Shown here: positions 36,137 through 45,055 of the stretch, one piece after another
How the letters are laid out: each line of letters begins with the position of its first letter
Position numbering within the stretch: position 1 is the stretch's first letter
From: Cellulomonas sp. 73-92
Lineage (GTDB): Bacteria; Actinomycetota; Actinomycetes; Actinomycetales; Cellulomonadaceae
Length of the DNA: 64,000 nt
Assembly (NCBI RefSeq): GCF_001898175.1
Contig: NZ_MKTH01000013.1
Coordinates: 62,001 to 126,000 of the forward strand
Direction of reading: 5' to 3'
The notes under the pieces: generated by a model
Databases searched by the model: none
What the model was told of the DNA's origin: nothing
The model's input: the letters and a program-made list of their open reading frames with translations, nothing else
Made by a program: the position numbers and the translations under genes

Positions 36137-37555
36137 CTACCGGCAGCCGCAGCCGACGAGGCCCTCGATGAACGGGTCGATGACCCGGCGTGGCGGCTCC
36201 TGGCCGATGGCGCCGGTCGCGTCCGCCATCACGGCGAAGGCCAGCTGCCGGCCGTCGGCGGTGGTCAGCGTCCCCGCCAGGCTCGTCACGCTCGGCAGGC
36301 TGCCGGTCTTGGCACGCACCTCGCCGCTGGCGGGGGTGCCGATGAACCGGTCGGACAGGGTCCCCGTCAGCCCGGCGATGGGGACGCCCGCGGCGATGTC
36401 GCGCAGGGCCGGGCGCTTCGGGTCCTGCGACGCGAGCACGACGCCGACCAGCGTGCGCGGCGTGATCCCCGAACCGGCGTCCAGGCCCGAGCAGTCGGAC
36501 AGGTGGTCGCCGGCGGTCTCGATGCCGAGCGTGCCGAGCGCGTGGAGCACGCCCTGCGTCGCGCCGCCGAAGCTCGCGGGCAGGCCCTGGCCCACCGCGA
36601 CCAGCCGGCCGAGCACCTCGGCGATCGTGTTGTCCGAGGTGGTCAGCGCGTACCGGACGACGTCGCCGAGCGGCGCCGAGTCCACCTGCCCGAGGACGCG
36701 CGCGCCCGACGGCGCCGTGCCGCGCGTCGGCGACCCGCTCACCGTGATGCCGGCCTCCGCGAGCCGTTGGGCGAACACCTTCCCCGCGTTCATCGCGGGG
36801 TCGGTGAAGCGCGGCACGTACTCGCCGTCCTTCGTCTTGGCGATGTTGACGGCGATCGACGCGATCGGGGCGACGTAGCCGAGGTTGACCTCCGACGCGG
36901 TCCAGCCCGGCGCCAGCCCCGGGCCGGAGAACAAGGTGTCGTCGACGCGCAGCCGCACGGTCGTCGTGCCCCGGAGCTTGAGGTCCTTGGCGACCTGGTC
37001 GGCGAGGTCCGCCATCCCGGCGTGCCCGACGACGGCGGCGGGGTCGCCAGCGCCGGCCGCCAGCATCATGTCGCCGCCGCCCCGCAGCACGAGCTCGTCG
37101 GCGCTGCCGCCCGCGAGCACCGTCGTCGGCAAGGTGCCCCGCGGGTCCAGGGTGCCCAGCGCCGCCGTGGCCGTGAGCAGCTTGGCGGTGGACGCGGGGA
37201 CGCGGGCCTCGTCCGGCAGGTGCGTGGCCAGCACCTCGCCGCTGAGGCGGTCGGCGACGACGACGCCCGTCGTCGGGCCGAGGGCGGCGTTCGCCACGAG
37301 TGCGTCCACGCGAGCCTGGAGGACCCCCGCCGCCGGCATCGGCGCGTTCGGGTCGGGCTCCGTGAGGACGGGCGCCGCGGCCGCACGCGCGGCCGCCACA
37401 CCGGGTGCCGCGGGGAACGGCAGGGCCGGTGGCGGCGGGGCGGCCAGCGTCAGCCCGCCGGGGACCAGGTCGTACGCGTCGGCGACGACGTAGGCGCCGG
37501 CGGCGAGCACGACGACGAGCAGCCCGGTGCCCACGACCTTGCCCGCTCTGCCCAT
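36137..37555 (-). CDS. dacB: D-alanyl-D-alanine carboxypeptidase/endopeptidase (PBP4 type)
   Basis: Trims peptidoglycan stem peptides outside the membrane. 472 aa; N-terminal hydrophobic anchor (about 8-28), Pro/Ala spacer, then the S13 peptidase fold with SxxK in [10 protein letters not shown], SxN in [10 protein letters not shown] and KTG in [10 protein letters not shown]. Start ATG at 37553-37555 with GAGGG. Divergent from ppa. Confidence 0.95.
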   Translation of the reverse strand: MGRAGKVVGTGLLVVVLAAGAYVVADAYDLVPGGLTLAAPPPPALPFPAAPGVAAARAAAAPVLTEPDPNAPMPAAGVLQARVDALVANAALGPTTGVVVADRLSGEVLATHLPDEARVPASTAKLLTATAALGTLDPRGTLPTTVLAGGSADELVLRGGGDMMLAAGAGDPAAVVGHAGMADLADQVAKDLKLRGTTTVRLRVDDTLFSGPGLAPGWTASEVNLGYVAPIASIAVNIAKTKDGEYVPRFTDPAMNAGKVFAQRLAEAGITVSGSPTRGTAPSGARVLGQVDSAPLGDVVRYALTTSDNTIAEVLGRLVAVGQGLPASFGGATQGVLHALGTLGIETAGDHLSDCSGLDAGSGITPRTLVGVVLASQDPKRPALRDIAAGVPIAGLTGTLSDRFIGTPASGEVRAKTGSLPSVTSLAGTLTTADGRQLAFAVMADATGAIGQEPPRRVIDPFIEGLVGCGCR

Positions 37556-37709
37556 CACACCCTCACCGCTCGTCGACCGGCAGCGGCCGGCGGCGGTGGA
37601 GGCGCCGCCGTGCGTCACACTACTGTCAGACCATCGGCACGCACCGGGCCGTCACGGCGTGCCGCCCGCCGCCGGCTGACGCCCGGCCCGGTGACGGAGA
37701 GGGAGAACC

Positions 37710-38207
37710 GTGGAGTTCGACGTCACGATCGAGATCCCCAAGGGGCAGCGCAACAAGTACGAGGTCGACCACGCCACCGGGCGGATCCGGCTGGACCGGA
37801 TGCTCTTCACCTCGACGCGCTACCCCGACGACTACGGCTTCATCGAGGGGACTCTCGGCGAGGACGGCGACCCGCTGGACGCCCTGGTGCTGCTGGAGGA
37901 GCCGACCTTCCCCGGCTGCCTCATCCGCTGCCGCGCGCTCGGCATGTTCCGCATGCGCGACGAGAACGGCGGCGACGACAAGGTGCTGTGCGTGCCGACC
38001 GGTGACCAGCGCGCCGCCTGGCGCCAGGACATCGACGACGTCTCGGACTTCCACCGCCTGGAGATCCAGCACTTCTTCGAGGTCTACAAGGACCTCGAGC
38101 CCGGCAAGTCGGTCGAGGGCGCCCACTGGGTGGGCCGCGCCGAGGCGGAGGCCGAGATCGAGCGCTCCCGTCAGCGCGCCATCGACGCGGGCTACGTCAC
38201 GCACTGA
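37710..38207 (+). CDS. ppa: inorganic pyrophosphatase
   Basis: Hydrolyses pyrophosphate. 165 aa, family [23 protein letters not shown] contains the metal-binding acidic cluster (quoted core EDGDPLD) and Lys/Arg near RNKYEVD. Start GTG at 37710 with AGAGGGAG seven bases upstream. It begins the block that continues through dacB to lsr2 in mycobacteria. The 210 bases after it hold no convincing terminator. Confidence 0.97.
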   Translation: MEFDVTIEIPKGQRNKYEVDHATGRIRLDRMLFTSTRYPDDYGFIEGTLGEDGDPLDALVLLEEPTFPGCLIRCRALGMFRMRDENGGDDKVLCVPTGDQRAAWRQDIDDVSDFHRLEIQHFFEVYKDLEPGKSVEGAHWVGRAEAEAEIERSRQRAIDAGYVTH

Positions 38208-38418
38208 CCCGAGCCGGCCGCCGACGAGCGCGGCTGGACCCAACCGGCGCATTCCAGCGGGATGGGCGCGCCGTCAGAGCGAGCCTCGCGCCCGGCCCAC
38301 CGGCATCGGCGACGAGGACGTCTCGCGCATGTCCGCCCGGTGTACGCCCGTCAGGCGGACGCCCACGGGACGACCGCCTCGGTGCGCGGTCGACCCGCCC
38401 CTGCGCGGGTGGCGCGGG

Positions 38419-40074
38419 CTACGGACGCCCGGCGTACGGCATGGTGCCGGACCAGCGCATCGACGTGACGCGCAGGGGGACGCCGGGCCGCGACGCCTCC
38501 ACGATCTGGCCGTTGCCGGCCCACATCGCCACGTGGTACACGGCGTTCGGGTCGGAGGGGTCGTCGGACCAGAACACCAGGTCACCGGGGCGCAAGTCGG
38601 CGTAGGCGATCTTCAGCACCTGCTTGTACTGGTCGGCCGCGACGCGGTTGATGACAACGCCGGCCTGCCGCCACGCCCACTGGGTGAGGCCGGAGCAGTC
38701 GTAGCCGGTGGGACCGACGCCGCCCCAGATGTACGGCTTGCCCAGCTGCGTCTCCGCGAAACCGACCGCCGCCTGGCCCTGAGCGGCGGTGCCCAGCGAG
38801 CGGCCGGTGCCCAGGCCGTAGGCGCCGCCCGACGAACCGGTGCCCGATCCGGTGCCCGACGAGCCGCTCGTACCGGTTCCCGAGCCGGTGTCCGTGCCCG
38901 TGCCACCTGTCGACCCGGTGCCGCCCGTCGTGCCGCCGCCGGTGGTCCCGGTGCCGTCGGTGGTGCCGCCGCCCGTGGTGCCGCCGCCCGTGGTCCCGGT
39001 GCCGTCGGTGGTGCCGCCGCCCGTGGTCCCGGTCCCGCCGGTCGTCGTGCCGCCGGTCGTCCCGGTGCCGCCTGTCGTCCCGCCGCCGGTCGTCCCGCCG
39101 CCGGTCGTCGTGCCCGACGAACCCGCGCCGCCCGAGGTCGTGGCGCCGGTCGTCCCCCCGGCCGGCTGCTGCGCGAGCCGGGCGGCCTTCGCGGCGTCCT
39201 CCTGCCGCTGCCGGTTCTGGGCGTCGATGGAGTCCTGCCGTGCCTGCTCCACGGCCACGCTCGTCTGCTGCGCCGCGGCGAGCTTCGCGATGAGGCTGGT
39301 GCGCTCGGCGGCGGCAGCCGCGACCTGGGCGTCGGCGTCGGTCTGCGTCTTCTGCGCCGCCTGGAGGGCGGCCTGCGCGTCGGACTGCTTGGCCGAGGCG
39401 ACCTTCGCGGCGTCGTCGGCCCGCTGGCGCAGCGTCTGCGCGACGAGCTGCGCCGCCCGGTACTGCTGGACCGTCTCGTCGGCCTTGCCGGTCAGCCGCG
39501 ACAGGTCGGCCGTGCGCTGGGCGACGTCCTGGAACCCGTTGGCCGAGAGCAGGGCCTCGATGGCGTCGATCGAGCCGCCGGAGCGGGCCATCTCGCGCGC
39601 GTAGGCCATGAGGTTCTGGCGGGCCTGCTCGGCGTCCGCGTCGGCCTGGTGCGCGCGCGTCGCGGCGTCGTCGGCGGTCTGCTGGGCCGCCTGGGCGGCC
39701 GAGAGCGCCCCCGCGTACACCTCACCGGCCTTGCCGACGGCGACCTGGGCGTCGTCGGCGACCGCCGCGAGCTGCGCGAGGCGGACCTCCATCGCGGCGA
39801 CGTCGGCGCCGGCGGACTGCACGGCCGCCTGCGCCCGCTGGACGCCCTGCGCGCTCGGCGGAGTCGGCGTGGGCGCCGGTGCGGCGGTGGCCGAGAGCGG
39901 CGAGCCGACGAGCAGGGCGCCGCACAGTCCAGCAGCCGCGAGTGCGCGTCGCGGGCGGCCCTTGGGGGAACCGCCGGCGTGGGTTCGAGCCGAGCCCGAC
40001 GAGGTGACGAGCGCCCGTGCCGCGGCGCCGGGACGGCCGAGGCCGCGGGCCGCTCGCTCGTCGTGCGTCGTCAC
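38419..40074 (-). CDS. secreted NlpC/P60 cell-wall peptidase with coiled coil and Gly/Thr linker
   Basis: 551 aa. A long Arg-rich N-region and hydrophobic signal (GLCGALLVGSPLSATAAP, about 50-66), a 230-residue coiled coil (Ala/Gln/Asp rich), a Gly/Thr/Ser linker (about 305-415) with GTTGG-type repeats, and a C-terminal NlpC/P60 domain. Catalytic Cys lies in GYDCSGLTQWAW, His in VYHVAMW and the polar third residue in GNGQIVEA. Fits RipA-like hydrolases that split daughter cells. Start GTG at 40072-40074, with a promoter eight bases upstream. Confidence 0.93.
   Translation of the reverse strand: MTTHDERAARGLGRPGAAARALVTSSGSARTHAGGSPKGRPRRALAAAGLCGALLVGSPLSATAAPAPTPTPPSAQGVQRAQAAVQSAGADVAAMEVRLAQLAAVADDAQVAVGKAGEVYAGALSAAQAAQQTADDAATRAHQADADAEQARQNLMAYAREMARSGGSIDAIEALLSANGFQDVAQRTADLSRLTGKADETVQQYRAAQLVAQTLRQRADDAAKVASAKQSDAQAALQAAQKTQTDADAQVAAAAAERTSLIAKLAAAQQTSVAVEQARQDSIDAQNRQRQEDAAKAARLAQQPAGGTTGATTSGGAGSSGTTTGGGTTGGGTTGGTGTTGGTTTGGTGTTGGGTTDGTGTTGGGTTGGGTTDGTGTTGGGTTGGTGSTGGTGTDTGSGTGTSGSSGTGSGTGSSGGAYGLGTGRSLGTAAQGQAAVGFAETQLGKPYIWGGVGPTGYDCSGLTQWAWRQAGVVINRVAADQYKQVLKIAYADLRPGDLVFWSDDPSDPNAVYHVAMWAGNGQIVEASRPGVPLRVTSMRWSGTMPYAGRP
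38860..39140 (-). repeat. in-frame Gly/Thr-coding minisatellite
   Basis: Short repeated units based on GGTGGCGGCACGAC-type sequence encode TTGGGTTGG/TTDGTGTTGG blocks in the linker of the NlpC/P60 protein. The same 33-base block recurs at least three times nearly unchanged. Confidence 0.75.
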
Positions 40075-40082
40075 GACACGGC

Positions 40083-40111
40083 ACGCTACCTGCGCAAATC
40101 CCAGAAGTGAA
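40083..40111 (-). promoter_or_regulatory. promoter of the NlpC/P60 gene
   Basis: TTCACT (40106-40111), 17-base spacer, TAGCGT (40083-40088), all on the minus strand, eight bases before the GTG. No c-di-AMP (ydaO) riboswitch motif is seen in the 238-base gap behind it. Confidence 0.6.
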
Positions 40112-40312
40112 CTCCAGCAACACGAACAACATGAGTCACACGCATGTCATTCAGGACGGAACGGACAGCCTGTCGCCGCGGCGGCCCGGGGCCGCGCTGG
40201 CCGCGGCGCACAGGACCCGGCCGGCTGGGCGCGGAGGCCGACGGAATCCGTGCGCGCCCGCCGCCGTGGACCGCGTCGCACCACGAGTCCGACGAGCGCG
40301 CGGAGCGCACCC

Positions 40313-40786
40313 TCACCGTTCGAGCGTGCCCTCGTCGTCGACGTGCGCGCGCCTCGGGTGCGGCAGCCCGGCTGCGCCCGCTGACACGGCACCGCTCTCC
40401 TCGCTCCTCCCGGCGCGACCCCCCGGGCTGCGCCCGGCCCGCCGGTACACCGCCACCTCGGGCTCGACAGGCGCGACCGGCGCGAGCGCCTGGAACGTGC
40501 GGCCGGCGTGGAGGCATCGCACCCGCCGGTCCTGATCGCCCAGCCCCTCGACGAGCGGGGTACCACCGCCGCGCAGCGACCAGTGCCACCGGTAGTCGAC
40601 GGTCAGCCGAACGCCGAGCTCGAGGCCCGCGGCGCGGGTGAGCACCTCCTCAAGGCCGGACCGTGCGGAGGCCACCGTCGGGTAGGCGACGGCAGAGCGA
40701 GCGAGCCCGCGTCCGTTGGGGCTGACGAGTCGCCACCACACGCCGTCCTCGCCGTCGAAGCGATAGAGCTGGAACACGGGCGCCAC
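40313..40786 (-). CDS. DUF1508 (YegP)-like protein
   Basis: 157 aa. The N-terminal half FQLYRFDGEDGVWWRLVSPNG followed by a YPTVASARSGLEEV helix fits the DUF1508 pattern (F-LY-dg--rWRL-a-NG); quoted core WRLVSPNGRGLA. The second half YRWHWSLRGGG may be a further degenerate unit. C-terminus Pro/Arg rich. Start GTG at 40784-40786, ten bases after GGGAGG; an in-frame GTG at 40807 is also possible. Function unknown. Confidence 0.65.
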   Translation of the reverse strand: MAPVFQLYRFDGEDGVWWRLVSPNGRGLARSAVAYPTVASARSGLEEVLTRAAGLELGVRLTVDYRWHWSLRGGGTPLVEGLGDQDRRVRCLHAGRTFQALAPVAPVEPEVAVYRRAGRSPGGRAGRSEESGAVSAGAAGLPHPRRAHVDDEGTLER

Positions 40787-41005
40787 GAGGCTGCCACCTC
40801 CCTGCACCCCGGTGGGTTGCGTCGCGACGATGCAACCGGACCCCGCCGCCGCCGTGAACGACCTGGAAGTGACGAAGGGGCGAATACCCGACGACGCGTC
40901 GGCCGCCGGCACCAGGTGCCAGGCCACGACTCCGGGGCGTCCATGTTCCTCGCAGCACGTTCCCGAATGGTGAGACACCCATGTCGCCCACCGGACCGTG
41001 CCGTT

Positions 41006-41011
41006 TAGTCT
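41006..41011 (+). promoter_or_regulatory. -10 of the metYX leader transcript
   Basis: TAGTCT, six bases before an ATG that opens an 8-codon ORF. No clear -35. It would give a leader of about 205 nt before metY. Confidence 0.5.
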
Positions 41012-41017
41012 CGGGCC

Positions 41018-41044
41018 ATGTTCACCTGCCGAATGTGTCGCTGA
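41018..41044 (+). CDS. leaderless 8-codon Cys/Met leader peptide (candidate attenuator)
   Basis: ATG TTC ACC TGC CGA ATG TGT CGC TGA encodes MFTCRMCR. Two of eight residues are Cys and one internal residue is Met, and the ORF is placed leaderless after TAGTCT-N6. It precedes metY-metX, which assimilate sulfide into homocysteine. Cysteine-responsive leaderless short ORFs with Cys codons are known attenuators in mycobacteria; function here is inferred from composition, position and the overlapping hairpin. Confidence 0.55.
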   Translation: MFTCRMCR

Positions 41045-41085
41045 CCGCACACGTTCGGCTGTGCCCGCGGGCCGGTCGCGCCCGC
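41029..41085 (+). promoter_or_regulatory. leader RNA hairpins overlapping the Cys codons
   Basis: Ten-base stem 41029-41038 with 41049-41058 (one G-U) spans the second Cys codon and the stop of the leader ORF; a second stem GCGGGC/GCCCGC (41067-41072/41080-41085) follows. Further small stems lie to 41140. The conserved core of the SAM-IV riboswitch was not found. Confidence 0.5.
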
Positions 41086-41222
41086 TGAGGCGCTCCGCCT
41101 GCACCGAGCCAGGGCTCGACGTGTGCCACACCCCCCACCCCCGCGGGTCGGTCGTCGGCTGCACGCCTTCCTCGTCCTCGCGGGATCCGCCCCCGCCCGA
41201 ACGACCCGAAGCGAGCAGACCG

Positions 41223-42542
41223 ATGAGCAACGAGAACTGGAACTTCGAGACCCGCCAGATCCACGCCGGCCAGGTGCCGGACCCCGCCACCGGGGCCCGG
41301 GCGCTGCCGATCTACCAGACGACGTCCTACGTCTTCGACTCCGCGCAGCAGGCGGCCGACCGGTTCGCCCTCAAGGACCTCGGCCCCATCTACACGCGCA
41401 TCGGCAACCCCACGCAGGAGGTCGTCGAGAGCCGGATCGCCTCCCTCGAGGGCGGCGTCGGCGCGCTCCTCGTCTCCTCCGGCCAGTCGGCGTCGACGTT
41501 CGCGATCCTCAACGTCGCGGAGGCCGGCGACCACATCGTCTCCAGCGCCTCGCTCTACGGCGGCACCTACAACCTGCTGCACTACACGCTCCCCAAGCTC
41601 GGCATCGAGACCACCTTCGTCAACAACCCGCACGACCCCGACGAGTGGCGTGCTGCGATCCGTCCCAACACCAAGGCGTTCTACGGCGAGACGATCCCCA
41701 ACCCGAAGTCCGACGTCCTGGACATCGAGACCGTCGCCGGCGTCGCGCACGAGTACGGCGTCCCGCTCATCGTCGACAACACCGTGGCCACGCCTTACCT
41801 GATCAACCCCATCCAGTGGGGCGCGGACGTCGTCGTGCACTCCGCGACGAAGTACCTCGGCGGGCACGGCTCGGCCATCGGCGGCGTGATCGTCGACGCC
41901 GGCACGTTCGACTACGCCCAGTACAAGGACCGGTTCCCCGGCTTCAACCAGCCCGACCCCTCGTACCACGGCCTGGTCATCGCCGAGGCGCTCGGGGTCG
42001 GCTCGGCCTTCGGCGCGAACCTCTCCTACATCCTCAAGGCGCGCATCCAGCTGCTGCGCGACCTGGGCGCCGCGATCTCACCCTTCAACGCGTTCCTCAT
42101 CGCGCAGGGCATCGAGACGCTGTCGCTGCGGGTGGAGCGGCACGTCGCCAACGCGCAGAAGGTCGCCGAGTGGCTCGCCGCGCGCGACGACGTGACGACC
42201 GTGCACTACGCCGGCCTCGAGACCAGCCCGTGGCACGCCAACCAGCTGAAGTACGCGCCGCGCGGCGCGGGCGCCGTGCTGGCGTTCGAGCTGCCCGGCG
42301 GCAGCGAGGCCGGCCAGGCGTTCGCCTCCGCGCTGGAGCTGCACTCGAACGTCGCGAACATCGGCGACGTCCGCTCGCTCGTCATCCACCCGGCGTCGAC
42401 GACGCACTCGCAGCTGACCCCCGAGGAGCAGGCGCTGTCCGGCGTGACGCCCGGGCTCGTCCGCCTCGCGGTCGGCATCGAGCACATCGACGACATCCTG
42501 GCCGACCTCGAGGCGGGCTTCCGCGCCGCCAAGGGAGCGTGA
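41223..42542 (+). CDS. metY: O-acetylhomoserine sulfhydrylase (bifunctional OAH/OAS sulfhydrylase)
   Basis: Makes homocysteine from O-acetylhomoserine and sulfide. 439 aa, Cys/Met-metabolism PLP family. The PLP Lys is in HSATKYLGGHGS; the FETRQIHAGQ N-terminus, TRIGNPTQEVVESR and PNPKSDVLDIE are typical of the sulfhydrylase branch. Start ATG at 41223 (MSNENWNF); an open frame from 40998 crosses the leader and is rejected. Followed by metX with start overlap or an 8-base gap. Confidence 0.96.
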   Translation: MSNENWNFETRQIHAGQVPDPATGARALPIYQTTSYVFDSAQQAADRFALKDLGPIYTRIGNPTQEVVESRIASLEGGVGALLVSSGQSASTFAILNVAEAGDHIVSSASLYGGTYNLLHYTLPKLGIETTFVNNPHDPDEWRAAIRPNTKAFYGETIPNPKSDVLDIETVAGVAHEYGVPLIVDNTVATPYLINPIQWGADVVVHSATKYLGGHGSAIGGVIVDAGTFDYAQYKDRFPGFNQPDPSYHGLVIAEALGVGSAFGANLSYILKARIQLLRDLGAAISPFNAFLIAQGIETLSLRVERHVANAQKVAEWLAARDDVTTVHYAGLETSPWHANQLKYAPRGAGAVLAFELPGGSEAGQAFASALELHSNVANIGDVRSLVIHPASTTHSQLTPEEQALSGVTPGLVRLAVGIEHIDDILADLEAGFRAAKGA

Positions 42543-42550
42543 GCCACACC

Positions 42551-43795
42551 ATGACCGACGGCACGCCGACCCCGCTCCCGGACCGCTCCTCCTCACGGTC
42601 CGGGGCGGGGGAGGCGCGCCGTGGCGCACCCCTCTCGCGCCTCCCGCTGTCGCGGCGCCCCCCGGTGCCGGCGTCCGCCGCGTGGCGGGAGGGCGACCCG
42701 GTCGGGTGTCGCCGGTTCGCCGCGCTCGGCCCCCTCGAGCTCGAGGGCGGCGGCCGCCTGCCGGCGGTCACCATCGCCTATGAGACCTGGGGCACGCTGG
42801 CCGCCGACGGCTCCAACGCCGTGCTCGTCTTGCACGCCCTCACCGGCGACTCGCACGTCACCGGCCACGCCGGCGAAGGCCACCCCACCGCGGGGTGGTG
42901 GTCGTCGCTCGTCGGCCCCGGCGCGCCCATCGACACCGACCGCTGGTTCGTCGTGGCGCCCAACGTCCTCGGCGGCTGCCAGGGCTCCACCGGCCCCTCG
43001 TCGACCGCGCCCGACGGCCGGCCGTGGGGCTCCCGGTTCCCGATCCTCACCGTCCGCGACCAGGTCGCGGCCGAGGTGGCGCTGGCCGACCACCTCGGGA
43101 TCGAGCGGTGGGCACTCGTCGTCGGCGGGTCGATGGGTGGGCACCGGGTGCTGGAGTGGGCCGTGTCGGCGCCCTCGCGCGTCGCGGCGATCGCCGTCAT
43201 CGCGTCGACCGCGCAGACCTCCGGCGACCAGATCGCCTCGTTCCACACCCAGATCGGCGCGATCCAGGCCGACTCCTGCTTCCACGGCGGGGACTACTAC
43301 GACGAGCCCGACGGCTTCGGCCCGCACGTGGGGCTCGGCATCGCGCGGCAGATCGCGCACCAGACCTATCGGTCCGCCCTGGAGCTCGACGAGCGCTTCG
43401 GCCGCATTCCGCAGGGCGAGGAGGAGCCGCTGGCCGGTGGCCGCTTCGCGGTGCAGTCCTACCTCGACCACCACGGGGACAAGCTGACGCGGCGCTTCGA
43501 CGCCAACACCTACGTGGTGCTGAACCGGGCCATGATCACGCACGACCTCGGCCGCGACCGCGGCGGGGTCGAGGCGGCCCTGGCGTCCATCACCGCGCGG
43601 GCGCTCGTGGTGGCGGTCGACTCCGACCGGCTCTTCCTGCCGGAGCAGTCCGAGCGGATCGCCCGCGGCATCCCGTCTGCGGGGCACGTGCGGTACGTCC
43701 ACTCCCCGTACGGGCATGACGGCTTCCTCATCGAGGAGGCCCAGGTGGGCGCCCTGGTGGCGACGTTCCTCGCCGACGAGGTCCCCGCGACCTGA
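42551..43795 (+). CDS. metX: homoserine O-acetyltransferase
   Basis: Acetylates homoserine with acetyl-CoA to supply MetY. 414 aa, alpha/beta hydrolase fold with Ser nucleophile in VVGGSMGGHRVLEW, Asp in VVAVDSDRLFLP and His in SPYGHDGFLIE. The variable N-terminus (to about 45) is Pro/Ser rich. Start ATG at 42551; a GTG at 42539 overlapping the metY stop (GTGA) is an alternative. Ribosome site is weak for both, so coupling with metY is likely. Confidence 0.95.
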   Translation: MTDGTPTPLPDRSSSRSGAGEARRGAPLSRLPLSRRPPVPASAAWREGDPVGCRRFAALGPLELEGGGRLPAVTIAYETWGTLAADGSNAVLVLHALTGDSHVTGHAGEGHPTAGWWSSLVGPGAPIDTDRWFVVAPNVLGGCQGSTGPSSTAPDGRPWGSRFPILTVRDQVAAEVALADHLGIERWALVVGGSMGGHRVLEWAVSAPSRVAAIAVIASTAQTSGDQIASFHTQIGAIQADSCFHGGDYYDEPDGFGPHVGLGIARQIAHQTYRSALELDERFGRIPQGEEEPLAGGRFAVQSYLDHHGDKLTRRFDANTYVVLNRAMITHDLGRDRGGVEAALASITARALVVAVDSDRLFLPEQSERIARGIPSAGHVRYVHSPYGHDGFLIEEAQVGALVATFLADEVPAT

Positions 43796-43846
43796 CCCGT
43801 CGCGGCCCTCCTGGCCTACGAGGTCCCGCGACCTGACCCGTCGCAG
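43768..43846. repeat. 41-bp-period duplication of the metX 3' end
   Basis: The last bases of metX with its stop (CGAGGTCCCCGCGACCTGACCC... around 43778-43805) recur at about 43818-43844 as an imperfect copy after the stop codon. Confidence 0.7.
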
Positions 43847-43950
43847 CCGCAGGGCTGCACAGCGGCGCGAATCGCCACGTCGACCGCACCCAGTCCTGCC
43901 AGCCGGCGCGAGCCGACAGGTCCCGCCGCCCGCCCCTCTCCTCTCCTCAC

Positions 43951-44271
43951 CGCCGAGCGCCACCGCTGTTCGCCGAGCGCCACTGTTGTTCGCCGAGCGC
44001 CACCGAAACTCCCCCCGCACTGGGCGAACGACTGCGGCACTCGACGAGATGGACCACACCGGGTGATGCCGGCCGCTCCGCGCGATGCGCTGAAGCTTCA
44101 GCTGGACGCCAGCGACGCGCCGGCCCGGCCTCGCGTCCGCTCGTCGTCGAGCGCCACGGTTGTGCGCCGAGCGCCGCCGTAACTCCCCCCGCAGTGGGCG
44201 AACGACTGCGGCACTCGACGAGATGGACCACACCGGGTGATGCCGGCCGCTCCGCGCGATGCGCTGAAGCT
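43951..44271. repeat. intergenic repeats: 21-bp units and a 107-bp direct repeat
   Basis: The gap 43796-44411 holds no gene. Three 21-base units of CGCCGAGCGCCAC type (43951-44002) lead into a 107-base sequence (43991-44097) that recurs almost unchanged at 44165-44271. The copies differ at a few positions only. Not similar to the flanking genes. Confidence 0.85.
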
Positions 44272-44411
44272 CGGGCTGGAAGGTCGCGACGAGCGGTGGT
44301 CACGCGGCGGCACGGGCGAGATGTCCGCTTTGACTCGCCCATCCGGGTGACGGGCGAGCCCTCCTGTTGATAACCCGCCCGGCGCCCGTGCCGCTGTGCC
44401 ATGGTGCGCCG

Positions 44412-45047
44412 GTGTCCCGGCGTACGACGACGAGGGTCACCCTCGTGGCAGCGAGCGTCCTGATGGTGGCGGTCGCGCCCCTCGTCGCGTGCGCGGCGCC
44501 ACCCACCTCGGCCGTGCGTGCATCGGAGCCGGCACCGATCCCGACGACTCCGTCGGGATCGGTGTCGCCGAGCCCCTCGGACGTGCCGACGCCCACGCCC
44601 ACCTGGCCGCCCCAGGTGGCACTGCCGACGCCGCCCCCGGAAATGTCCCGAGCGGACGAGGCCGGCGCCATCGCCGCGGCCAGTTACTACATGACCGACC
44701 TGTACGTCTATACGGAGATGAGTCAAGACACCACTCGGTGGCGGGCGATGAGCCATCGGGATTGCGTCTTCTGCGCGAGCATCCTGAAGGACATAGCCGC
44801 GCTGCAGTCGGAGGGCCAATTCACCATTGTCGCTCCGATCAGAGTAAGCCGGATCTCGGCCCAGGCGCTGAGCCCGGCGGTGTTCAGCGTCACCATCGAC
44901 ATGACCACCGGTCCGGACGAGGACTTCACGAAGGGTGGCGGGTCCCTCGGCCGGACAACGGAAGACTCTGGCACGGCGACGGTGATCGTGATTCGGCAAG
45001 GAACTGAGTGGATTACCCGTGGCGTCGACCTAACGAGGCGCCGTTGA
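44412..45047 (+). CDS. DUF6318-like lipoprotein
   Basis: 211 aa from GTG at 44412 (VSRRTTTRVTL). Signal peptide with lipobox LVAC, so the Cys near residue 27 is likely lipidated. A Pro/Ser/Thr spacer (PTPTPTWPP) precedes a globular domain: EMSRADEAGAIAAASYYMTDLY, DCVFCASI and a final ITRGVDLTRR strand. This matches what I know of DUF6318 secreted proteins (moderate confidence). The 3' half is clearly less GC-rich than neighbours. CATGGT six bases before the start could be its -10. Confidence 0.7.
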   Translation: MSRRTTTRVTLVAASVLMVAVAPLVACAAPPTSAVRASEPAPIPTTPSGSVSPSPSDVPTPTPTWPPQVALPTPPPEMSRADEAGAIAAASYYMTDLYVYTEMSQDTTRWRAMSHRDCVFCASILKDIAALQSEGQFTIVAPIRVSRISAQALSPAVFSVTIDMTTGPDEDFTKGGGSLGRTTEDSGTATVIVIRQGTEWITRGVDLTRRR

Positions 45048-45055
45048 TTGGGGTA

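Noticed and set aside
35031..36878. 615-codon plus-strand frame
   Set aside because: Shadow of the DUF2342 and dacB genes.
38860..39600. Pro/Val-rich 254-codon plus-strand protein
   Set aside because: Reverse complement of the Gly/Thr linker of the NlpC/P60 gene.
40075..40312. c-di-AMP (ydaO) riboswitch before the NlpC/P60 gene
   Set aside because: Conserved motifs absent on the minus strand; only a simple promoter is visible.
41018..41222. SAM-IV or other SAM riboswitch before metY
   Set aside because: The conserved CGGCAACCC-type core and pseudoknot partners are not found.
43816..44999. Repetitive Arg/Gly ORFs in the metX-lipoprotein gap
   Set aside because: They follow the 107-bp repeat in frame by chance and have no start signals.
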